Source: Acidobacteriota bacterium
GTDB lineage: Bacteria; Acidobacteriota; Terriglobia; Acidiferrales; UBA7541
Length of the DNA stretch: 64,000 nt
NCBI GenBank assembly: GCA_003223215.1
Contig: QHYH01000112.1
Location: 1 to 64,000, forward strand
Direction of reading: 5' to 3'
Below are positions 9,716-16,307 of the stretch, one piece after another. The position numbers and the translations under genes were made by a program. The notes under the pieces were generated by a model that did not search any database, had not been told where the DNA came from, and saw only the letters and a program-made list of their open reading frames with translations. Numbering within the stretch: position 1 is the first letter of the stretch; each line of letters begins with the position of its first letter.

Positions 9716-10284
9716 GGGCGCCTACCCCCCGGTTACGTTTTTTCATGTGAAATGCGAATGCGCCCGACGGCGCAAGGACCCGCTATGAAAAAACTAACAT
9801 GCGACCGACTGCAGCAAGCGCATGGTGTCCAATGCGCTATCGCCGGCTGCACAACACTCCTGGATGCTATTGTTCCCTAATAATTCATGAGCAACACTCA
9901 GGGGACAAACTGATTGATTCCCAGCGATTTCGCCACTTGATTGGCGCCCCGACGGAGCAGCACGGTATTTTCGCCGCCAGCTCCGGTGGCGTCGCGGAGA
10001 ATCCGGCCGGATCTGCTGATTGCGACGGCGTCTGTCATAGGGGATGAAGAAACCAAGAGTGGTAGGTCGATTGCGCCAAGCGGAATATCAAATCTACGAG
10101 TGCGTTCTGAAGGGCTTCTACTCCGTATCGAGCTCCGCGTAACGCTCTCGCCAACACCACTTCGTGAATTGAGACCGGACGTCACTACCAGAATCGTCCC
10201 CGAGCCAAACGCTGGGCGAGTGCCTGGTTGCGTGCCAACAAGCTTTGGAAGCAACGGTCAACGCCACTACGGAATTCAAGAACG
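9716..10284. other. Intergenic region with an unassigned minus-strand reading frame
   Basis: The gap lies between two minus-strand genes. A frame from 10254 to 9898 on the minus strand is open for 118 codons, but it is Ser/Arg-rich, has no recognisable domain and no good ribosome binding site, so I do not call it a gene. It may be a remnant or an unrelated open frame. Confidence 0.4.
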
Positions 10285-11016
10285 TCACTTAAAGACAAAA
10301 TCGACAGTCCTGGTTTCGCCTGCACCCACAGTAATCTTCTGTGTCGCGGTGCCCAGTTTCTCGTGCCAGGCCTCAATGAGGTAGGTGCCGGGCGGGAGAC
10401 CGGGCAAATCGAAGCTCCCATCCTGGCCGGTCACGGCGAAGTAAGGATGTTTCAAAACCGCGATATAGCCCCGCATCCAGGGATGAATGTTGCACTTCAC
10501 AGGGATAGCTATTTCTTCTCGCGAAAACGTCGTCTCCACGCTGGATCCGGGGGGTTCAGCCTTGTTCCACTCACGATTGTTGGCCGGAACAGGATGAACA
10601 TTGTGGGATGTCGGATCGTGATTCATCACTTCCAAGGTTTGATTCGCACGTATTGCCAGCACATGGGGCTGATACTGGCAGCCTTTTTGATCAATGACCA
10701 CAGACTGACTGGGTTGGCCAAAGGCCCGATCGCCCAGGCCGTCAGCAACAAACACAATCACATTTTGCAGTCCACTCTTTGCATCGGTAACCAACTCTTG
10801 GCTGAAGATCGGGACGTTGTGTTGCTTAGCGCACTGTGGATCAGCATGCATGTTAATGATCGTCGCGCTGGGCAATTTTCCCTCGAACTTGACTACACCG
10901 GTGAGCGTGGCCAGGTCCACCGTGTTATTGGCTTCTTTGGGAGGGTTTCCCTCTTTGATAGCGGGTTCACAAATCGCTACCAAAAGGCAACCGAGGATAA
11001 AGGTTCTCGTCGTCAT
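10285..11016 (-). CDS. Secreted cupredoxin/carboxypeptidase-regulatory protein
   Basis: 243 residues starting at ATG 11016; an in-frame TTG nine bases upstream is possible. After a short hydrophobic leader with an early Cys come a beta-sandwich segment (TGVVKFEGKLPSA) and a cupredoxin-like core with NHDPTSHNVHPVP and KCNIHPWMRGYIAV. These supply His, Cys, His and Met residues that could form a type 1 copper site. A C-terminal carnitine/carboxypeptidase-regulatory fold follows (YFAVTGQDGSFDLPGLPPG). It shares this layout with the protein at 5021-5785, so the locus encodes two related secreted copper-type proteins. Function inferred only from fold. Confidence 0.82.
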   Translation of the reverse strand: MTTRTFILGCLLVAICEPAIKEGNPPKEANNTVDLATLTGVVKFEGKLPSATIINMHADPQCAKQHNVPIFSQELVTDAKSGLQNVIVFVADGLGDRAFGQPSQSVVIDQKGCQYQPHVLAIRANQTLEVMNHDPTSHNVHPVPANNREWNKAEPPGSSVETTFSREEIAIPVKCNIHPWMRGYIAVLKHPYFAVTGQDGSFDLPGLPPGTYLIEAWHEKLGTATQKITVGAGETRTVDFVFK

Positions 11017-11845
11017 GCACTCCAACTCTCCGCCTCACGAGACTGGAACCTCTTTGCTTGGGATTCCTGAGCCTGCGGGCTCCTGCCGAGAATACGAAGA
11101 GCGCAGAGTCACGTTGTCTATCACCGGTAACTGTCTTGTAATTTGTTTGTCCGCCCCGGGGGTCACGCGTGACGACATTTTCCTGACATTCCGCAGACTG
11201 GTCACGATGCTCCTGCTGTCGCGCCCGGTTGTTACGCGGCGCACTGATGCAGGAGGTCATCTGCAGGCTGCTCCAGGGTTGAATCACACGGGGCGATGGG
11301 CGTGAATCTTTGAACCTTCCCTTCCCGTTCTACTCTAAGGGGCGGGAACGGAAGGGCGATGGTCTGGCCGGATGGAAAACCGGAAAAAAGGAGCGCCGGC
11401 AAAGAACGCCGGCGGACGTCGCGTTTATTTTCCGAGGGACTTCAGCTCAGAAACCGAACCGGCTCAATGAGGCAGCAAACAAAAGAATACCCCGCCAGAG
11501 GGAAAGATTCCGGCGGGGTTGGTGGACTGCAGGGAAAGAGCCGTATGCGGATCCTCGCCTCAGCCCTCGGGGCCTGCCTAACCCGGCAGGCAGGTTTCGC
11601 CGCGGCGCGACCTGCGGCAAGTGGCGGACTCTGGCAGGAGATACGCGATCAGTAACGACCTTTGTCCCTGAAGCGGGATGATCCGGGAATTCTTCCTAAC
11701 CCTGGTTCAATCGGCGGCATTACACGGGCGCGCGACGGAGTGAGATGGCTATTCGGGCTGTACTTGGCGCACGGCGTGGGAGGTTGCTGCGCATGCTCGC
11801 AACCGATGGTTTGGTTTTGGCGGCTGTAGCGGGAACCGTTAGCAT
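11017..11845. other. 829-bp gap without a clear gene; hairpin-rich centre
   Basis: The short frames here (for example 11310-11681 on plus) are Arg/Gly-rich with no protein-family character. The centre contains four strong inverted repeats described separately. No promoter could be assigned with confidence. Confidence 0.5.
11320..11591. other. Cluster of four inverted repeats, possible structured RNA
   Basis: Four potential stems lie in 270 bases. Arms 11320-11330 and 11346-11355 pair over ten base pairs with one bulge. CGCCGGC 11394-11400 pairs perfectly with GCCGGCG 11408-11414. CCCCGCC 11490-11496 pairs with GGCGGGG 11512-11518. GCCTGCC 11572-11578 pairs with GGCAGGC 11585-11591. None is followed by a T-run, so they are not simple terminators. 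They could be a structured RNA or mobile palindromic repeats. Confidence 0.35.
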
Positions 11846-12220
11846 TTAGACAGGCTTGATGTGCTGACGGATCCAGTCGAGGATCTGGGGAAGGCGGAAC
11901 CCGCTTCGGTTCATCGAGCCGGCGACAAACTCTTCCCCCTCCAGGCCGCTGACATCGATGTAAAAACCATTGCGACCCAGGAAAACATCCGTTGCGGTGA
12001 AGGCTATGCGCTTGTTGCCATCGATAAATGCGTGATTGTTCCCGAGAGATTCCATCAGAGCTGCCGCCTCTTCCTCAATGGAGTTGTAATAGCCGGTCTG
12101 GGCCCGGAAAACGGCGGCTTCAACCGCGTTCTTGTCGCGAACACCGTGAACGCCGCCGAATCTTTCGATCAGCAGAAACTGCATGCGGTACACTTCTGCT
12201 ACGGTCAGGCATTCCGCCAT
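11846..12220 (-). CDS. doc: Doc-type toxin (Fic fold)
   Basis: 124 residues, the usual length for Doc (death-on-curing). The Fic-family active-site motif is complete: NHAFIDGNKRIA (HxFxDGNKR), followed by the hydrophobic helix FTATDVFLGRNG. Doc proteins are kinases that inactivate EF-Tu by phosphorylation, which is known for the family and inferred here. The ATG directly follows the TAA of the upstream antitoxin frame (TAAATG), giving coupled translation. The antitoxin is not of the classical Phd sort and its frame is broken, so how the toxin is held in check is unclear. Confidence 0.9.
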   Translation of the reverse strand: MAECLTVAEVYRMQFLLIERFGGVHGVRDKNAVEAAVFRAQTGYYNSIEEEAAALMESLGNNHAFIDGNKRIAFTATDVFLGRNGFYIDVSGLEGEEFVAGSMNRSGFRLPQILDWIRQHIKPV

Positions 12221-12455
12221 TTACTTGGCGAGCCGTTCGAGTAGGTCGCGGTTGCGAGCCACTGACTGCTCGAAGGTATCCATCACCTCAGGACGAACCA
12301 AGTGCTGAGACGGGACCAACGTTGTGCAGGTAGTAACGCAAGGCCTCTTCGAGAACATACCTTTGCGTGTGCCCGCTCTTCTTGGCCGTCGCAATCAGCT
12401 CGTCGTAGAGCTGGGCATCGATCTCAGGAGTGAACTTCTTCGTCCTGGCTGACAT
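12221..12455 (-). pseudogene. Antitoxin upstream of doc, single-base frameshift
   Basis: From ATG 12455, with GGAGGT at seven-base spacing, the frame reads MSARTKKFTPEI... to EEALRYYLHNV and then hits a stop at 12288 after 55 residues. Skipping one base just after that point restores a continuous product (PSQHLVRPEV, FEQSVARNRDLLERLAK) whose TAA abuts the doc ATG. The restored protein of 77 residues looks like a small ribbon-helix-helix-type antitoxin: an N-terminal basic strand followed by a helix, with a charged C-terminal tail that would bind the toxin. Either an inactivating insertion, programmed slippage or a sequence error. Confidence 0.72.
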
Positions 12456-12470
12456 CGTTCCACCTCCGAC

Positions 12471-12501
12471 ACAATATTGTCCCTTAACCTTGATAAGTCA
12501 A
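12471..12501 (-). promoter_or_regulatory. Putative promoter of the antitoxin-doc operon
   Basis: On the minus strand, TTGACT (12501-12496) and AATATT (12478-12473) are separated by 17 bases. The -10 region lies inside a perfect palindrome ACAATATTGT (12471-12480), and the -35 lies inside an interrupted palindrome CTTGA-N4-TCAAG (12489-12502). Such symmetric sites over a promoter are typical of toxin-antitoxin autoregulation; the function is inferred. Confidence 0.5.
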
Positions 12502-12834
12502 GATAAATCTTGTATTCCTCTAATAAGCTGTAAACAAGGTACTTAGCTATTAACCTATATCGAAGGCGGATTCCACCGTGCGTCGCGCGACGCGGACAAA
12601 GGTTAGCATGCTGCTCAGCTCGCAGTTGCCGTCGGCCGGGTAGCCCGCGGCGAGCTCCGCGGGACGCGTAGCACATCCGCCGCGGGATTTCCCAACCATC
12701 TGGACTTTTGCTCCGGCAACGTCTCTTCTCGCAGCCCCACCGACGAAAAATTTCCACCTCTTGTTGACCTGGCCGCGACCCGCTTGACCTCCTGGATCAT
12801 TAGCGTGTCAGAAGATTGTATCGCGCCCTTCCCA

Positions 12835-12863
12835 TTGACATGTGCAGCACATGAAAGTACGCT
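12835..12863 (+). promoter_or_regulatory. Promoter with palindromic operator of FitA/VapB-like antitoxin
   Basis: TTGACA (12835-12840) is followed after 17 bases by TACGCT (12858-12863). A perfect 15-base palindrome, CATGTGC-A-GCACATG (12839-12853), fills the spacer, as expected for an autoregulatory antitoxin operator. A start site about seven bases after the -10 would fall on the ATG at 12870, implying a leaderless transcript. Confidence 0.6.
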
Positions 12864-12869
12864 GCCGAC

Positions 12870-13040
12870 ATGGCGAAGATGATTCAGGGACGAAACGTTC
12901 CGGACACATTGCATCGTGTTCTAAAGGCCTGGGCTGCTATGAACGGGATGTCGCTGTCGGACTACCTGCTCTCGGAAATGCGCGAGATCGCTGAACGTCC
13001 CACCTGGGCGGAATTGCGCGAACGCCTGAAACAGGTCGTA
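12870..13040 (+). pseudogene. Truncated FitA/VapB-like antitoxin
   Basis: The first 57 residues (MAKMIQGRNVPDTLHRVL, SLSDYLLSEM, ELRERLKQ) match the ribbon-helix-helix DNA-binding part of FitA/VapB antitoxins that pair with PIN-domain toxins. The toxin-binding C-terminus is missing. The frame runs into unrelated sequence that contains a 68-bp repeat also found at 28973, and stays open to 13451 without protein character. No PIN toxin follows. The operator upstream is intact, so the truncated protein could still bind DNA. Best read as a relic disrupted by insertion of the repeat. Confidence 0.7.
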
Positions 13041-13050
13041 TGCGGCTCCA

Positions 13051-13118
13051 GGGAAACGTGCTCCATTGATTTGGCTGATAAAGAATCTGGCGGCTGGTTT
13101 TGCGCGCAGTTGTGCGGA
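13051..13118 (+). repeat. Dispersed 68-bp repeat, copy A
   Basis: This stretch is identical to 28973-29040 at 63 of 68 positions without gaps, in the same orientation. It begins GGGAAACGTGCT and ends CAGTTGTGCGGA. The two copies sit in otherwise unrelated contexts, here directly after the truncated antitoxin. Confidence 0.8.
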
Positions 13119-13428
13119 AAAGCGAAATTCGTATTGTCAGAACGAATACGCACTTGGCCAGATCAGGGTCCCTACGTCTTGAAAACCGGCGCGCAAATGC
13201 AACAGTACGGAAGGCAGCAAACGAAAAGGAACAAAGGCATCAGGTCTTTCCTCTATGACCCTATCAGCAGTTCCCCGCCATGGAGTTCCAGTATTGATGG
13301 GGTTGTCGAGCATGACCGTTCGTTGTTAGGGTGTTGCGTTTACGGGTCAACAATTTCGAGCTGTCAGTCACGCAGCCCAGCCTACCGAGCTTTATCGCTA
13401 AGTCGGCATCAGCCCCCGGAGTCCAGTC

Positions 13429-14127
13429 ATGCGAATGGTGTTCACGGGTGACCCGGGCCACATCAACCAAGCGTCTCCTCTGCAGAAACCCCCGAGTGGG
13501 TCCGCGGGCAACAGCAATGGCCTATCCAAGCGCCCGCCTCAAGCAAGCCCTCAGGAGATCGCGGCGACAGCTGAGAATTTTGAAAGACAGAATTCCGATT
13601 CCCCGGGACTCTTGTTACTAGATAGTTCTTGGAAACCTATCTACGTCAGCGAAAAGGCTGTGTCCATTCTCTGTTACCCGGAAAGGCCGGGCAAAAATGG
13701 ACATCTTCGTTCTTTTCTTGTGCGAAGGATCGACTCACTGCTTCCAGGGCAAGACGAATCGTTGTGTCCGAAGATCCCGCATGAATTTGCTTCTGGGAAA
13801 AGACTTTATCAAGTCCGTCTGTTCACGTTGAAACCGCACCTGGGAAACGGCGCGGTGCCAGCTTTGGCAGTGATGCTGGAAAGAAACCAGCGAGCACCGG
13901 TCGAAATCACTCAAGCAGCTAAAAGATTCCGTCTGACACCACGCGAAACCGAAGCTCTCGAGCTTCTGACGCTAGGCTACAATACGAAGGAGATCGCCAG
14001 CCAAATGGGCATCAGCCCTAATACCGCGAAGACTTTGTTGAGATCCATCATGTTCAAAATTGGAGCTCGTGAGCGGTCCGGGATCCTGGTAAAAATCCTG
14101 CAATTTGCGAAACGTTTTGCCCGATAG
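13429..14127 (+). CDS. LuxR-family transcriptional regulator with PAS-like N-terminus
   Basis: 232 residues. The N-terminal half, after a Pro/Ser-rich lead, has a PAS-like look (LLLLDSSWKPIYVSEKA). The C-terminal 65 residues are a LuxR/GerE helix-turn-helix (RLTPRETEALELLTLGYNTKEIASQ, then SPNTAKTLLRSI). GGAG at seven-base spacing supports ATG 13429. No receiver domain is present, so it would respond to a ligand or redox cue rather than to phosphorylation. It sits just before a PilZ gene and upstream of galE and the polysaccharide-like cluster; control of that region is an inference from position. Confidence 0.85.
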   Translation: MRMVFTGDPGHINQASPLQKPPSGSAGNSNGLSKRPPQASPQEIAATAENFERQNSDSPGLLLLDSSWKPIYVSEKAVSILCYPERPGKNGHLRSFLVRRIDSLLPGQDESLCPKIPHEFASGKRLYQVRLFTLKPHLGNGAVPALAVMLERNQRAPVEITQAAKRFRLTPRETEALELLTLGYNTKEIASQMGISPNTAKTLLRSIMFKIGARERSGILVKILQFAKRFAR

Positions 14128-14175
14128 AACCGAAGGTTCCAGCAATTTGTACGGTCTCGCTGGGATGAGGAGCGC

Positions 14176-14478
14176 ATGCACTCGCGAAGAAAGAGGCGTG
14201 ATCCGCGTCATGCAATTCGTGGAAAATTCGAGGGCGCCGAGCTGCCCTCACTCCAGTTCAAGAGGAAAGGTGCGACCTTCAAGGGACAGGTAAGTAATGT
14301 CTCTGACGGCGGTTTCTGCCTGCTCGCACCTCACGCACCCAGGCAGTCGGTCCTTCTTCAGGGGCCGCTCAAATTCGCTGGCCTGCCTGCAGAGATCCCT
14401 ACGCTTGTTCAGGTCCGTTGGGTAGAGCGCCTGCCTCATGGCAGGAATTATCGAATCGGTCTTCAATACGTAATCTGA
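14176..14478 (+). CDS. PilZ domain protein
   Basis: A 100-residue single-domain protein with RRKRRDPRHAIR (RxxxR motif) and NVSDGGFCLL (the N/DxSxxG motif), the two parts of the cyclic di-GMP site of PilZ domains. GAGGAG lies three bases before the ATG. It probably acts as a c-di-GMP-responsive adaptor, possibly for the exopolysaccharide-like genes that follow. The target is unknown. Confidence 0.88.
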   Translation: MHSRRKRRDPRHAIRGKFEGAELPSLQFKRKGATFKGQVSNVSDGGFCLLAPHAPRQSVLLQGPLKFAGLPAEIPTLVQVRWVERLPHGRNYRIGLQYVI

Positions 14479-14659
14479 TAGGTGTGCCCCTCCTGTCTGC
14501 GCGACTCTCGCCAACGTCGTTCCCGCTCCCAAACGCACTCCAGCGCACGCCGGCGCGGCTTCGAACAAAATCTCTGCCGAGGGGATCGCGAGGTACGCAG
14601 GAACTTTTCGTAGCAACCAGGGCGGTCGCGGGAATAATCAAAAAAACTTAGGGCTGATT
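14479..14659. other. Short intergenic stretch
   Basis: No gene or clear signal seen between the PilZ stop and the end of the degenerate minus-strand gene. Confidence 0.4.
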
Positions 14660-15068
14660 TTACCCTCGCAGCCTCGTCCGTGACTCACCGCTGGCCTGTT
14701 CTTTCCTGTTCCGGACGCGCTCCCGGTACCGCCGGCTCTGGGCCTTCCGCCTTTCCTTACCCACTGGCTCGGTACTTCTGCTGCGCCTTCGACACGGACC
14801 ACTTCTGCGCCTTCGCTCGACACCGAACATTGCAGTAGCGCTGCAAGGCTTGTTTCGGATGGAAGGGCTGCTCACATCCCTTCAGCAAACCCATCCGCCT
14901 CCGTGGCCGACGTGCGAGCTGCACACAACTGCTTGCCCTCAACTCACTCCTTGACAGGGATACGATCTCCTGGCTCAGTACTTCCCCTGCACTCACCGCC
15001 ACCGCGTACTGGCGGTCCGGTCTACACGGGACCGCTACAATGGACCACGCTCTTTCCGCCACTGACAC
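14660..15068 (-). pseudogene. Frameshifted small zinc-finger-like protein
   Basis: The first minus-strand frame gives RPRRRMGLLKGCEQPF, LQRYCNVRCRAKAQKW and KAQQKYRASG before a stop. A second frame continues directly with VGKERRKAQSRRYRERVRN. Joined, they form a Cys-containing (C..C...C) basic protein resembling small conserved zinc-finger-like proteins seen near mobile DNA in acidobacteria. A single frame break near 14770 separates the parts. Function unknown; the highly basic C-terminus suggests nucleic-acid binding. Confidence 0.55.
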
Positions 15069-15144
15069 CCTCCTATCTATGTCCTATGTCTCGGATTCCA
15101 GAACAACCGCAGTACTAACCCGCGGGGCTACGGGATAGCCCTGA

Positions 15145-15173
15145 TTGACATGGTCGCGCACAGTCCTTAAGTT
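15145..15173 (+). promoter_or_regulatory. Putative galE promoter
   Basis: TTGACA (15145-15150), a 17-base spacer and a weak -10 TAAGTT (15168-15173). A transcript would start near 15180 and carry a leader of about 90 bases. Confidence 0.5.
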
Positions 15174-15208
15174 CACCAAATTGTAAGCAAGCTTTAACGA
15201 AGTATTTA

Positions 15209-15220
15209 AGAAACGTTTCT
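15209..15220 (+). promoter_or_regulatory. LacI-family-type operator palindrome in galE leader
   Basis: AGAAACGTTTCT is a perfect 12-base palindrome centred on AAACGTTT, the core typical of LacI/GalR/PurR-family operators. It lies downstream of the promoter and just before the terminator hairpin. No LacI-family gene is present in the window. Confidence 0.5.
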
Positions 15221-15222
15221 CG

Positions 15223-15260
15223 GGACCCACCGGCCTCTGAAAGTGGGTTCTCTTTTTTTT
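15223..15260 (+). terminator. Rho-independent terminator just upstream of galE
   Basis: GGACCCAC (15223-15230) pairs with GTGGGTTC (15243-15250) over eight base pairs including one G-T, with a 12-base loop, followed by TCTTTTTTTT (15251-15260). It ends 12 bases before the galE ATG, so it lies in the galE leader and could act as an attenuator. Confidence 0.75.
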
Positions 15261-15272
15261 CGGACAAAGAAA

Positions 15273-16307
15273 ATGCGAGTCCTGGTTACGGGCGGCGCGG
15301 GCTACATCGGAAGCCATACGGCGAAGTTTCTAGCGCAGGCGGGAATTGAACCCGTCGTGTTGGATAACCTAAGCGCAGGGCATCTATGGGCAGTGCGTTG
15401 GGGTCCCTTCGTGCAGGGGGACCTGGAGGATATCGACCTGTTGCGGGAGGTCATGAGGGCCTACCAAATTCAAGCGGTTATGCATTTCGCGGCGCACGCC
15501 TACGTCGGCGAATCCATGCTCCACCCTCGGAAGTACTTTCGGAACAACGTGGTGAACACGCTGAATTTGCTAGACGTCGTGGTCGAAGCGAAGGTCCAGC
15601 ACTTTATCTTCTCCTCCACCTGTGCCACGTATGGGGTTCCGCAGGAAACCCCCATTCGGGAACAGCACGCTCAGGCACCGGTTAATCCTTACGGGGAAGC
15701 CAAGCTGTTCGTTGAACGAGTTCTCAACTGGTATGGCCATTGCTACGGACTCCGATGGGCGGCTTTGAGGTATTTCAATGCAGCCGGCTCAGATCCAGAG
15801 GGCCAGCTCGGTGAGCAACACGATCCGGAACCCCACCTAATACCGCAGGTGATTCGAGCCGCGACAGGTGAAACTCCGTTCGTGGAAATCTTCGGCACCG
15901 ACTATGCTACGCCAGACGGAACTGCAATCCGAGATTACACCCACGTAACAGATTTGGCCGCGGCGCACTACCTCGCTCTCACCAACATTCTTAACGGTGG
16001 GAAGAGCGCTGCTTTCAATCTTGGAACTGGAACGGGTTATTCCGTGCGCGAAGTGATTGCCGCAGTCGAGCGAAGCACTGGCTGCCCCGTTCCTGTTCGG
16101 GAGGCACAACGACGTCCCGGCGATCCTCCCTGTTTGGTGGCTGATGCCACCTGCGCCAAACAGGTTCTTCATTGGCGCCCGAGCCACTCGTCGCTCGATG
16201 AAATTGTTGGAACTGCCTGGCAATGGCGTGCGACGCGGTCGCGTGTCCCCGCGTTAGTGTGCCCAATGCCAATTCATAGAAAGAAATCGGAAGAGGCATG
16301 GACCTAG
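15273..16307 (+). CDS. galE: UDP-glucose 4-epimerase
   Basis: Interconverts UDP-glucose and UDP-galactose. The protein of 344 residues begins MRVLVTGGAGYIGSH, the NAD-binding glycine motif GxxGxxG. The catalytic Tyr140 and Lys144 lie in YGEAK, and STCATYG supplies the active-site Ser/Thr. The length is normal for GalE (about 340). An upstream in-frame GTG at 15243 lies inside the terminator hairpin and is unlikely as a start. The 3' end overlaps the receptor gene by 10 bases, suggesting coupled expression of sugar-nucleotide supply and an outer-membrane receptor. Confidence 0.95.
   Translation: MRVLVTGGAGYIGSHTAKFLAQAGIEPVVLDNLSAGHLWAVRWGPFVQGDLEDIDLLREVMRAYQIQAVMHFAAHAYVGESMLHPRKYFRNNVVNTLNLLDVVVEAKVQHFIFSSTCATYGVPQETPIREQHAQAPVNPYGEAKLFVERVLNWYGHCYGLRWAALRYFNAAGSDPEGQLGEQHDPEPHLIPQVIRAATGETPFVEIFGTDYATPDGTAIRDYTHVTDLAAAHYLALTNILNGGKSAAFNLGTGTGYSVREVIAAVERSTGCPVPVREAQRRPGDPPCLVADATCAKQVLHWRPSHSSLDEIVGTAWQWRATRSRVPALVCPMPIHRKKSEEAWT

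Noticed and set aside
9898-10254. 118-codon minus-strand frame
   Set aside because: No domain, no ribosome binding site and Ser/Arg-rich composition; probably chance.
11490-11518. Inverted repeat as a terminator
   Set aside because: No T-run after the right arm, and no upstream gene on that strand ends near it.
11310-11681. 123-codon plus-strand frame
   Set aside because: Arg/Gly-rich with no family character and runs through several hairpins; non-coding region is more likely.
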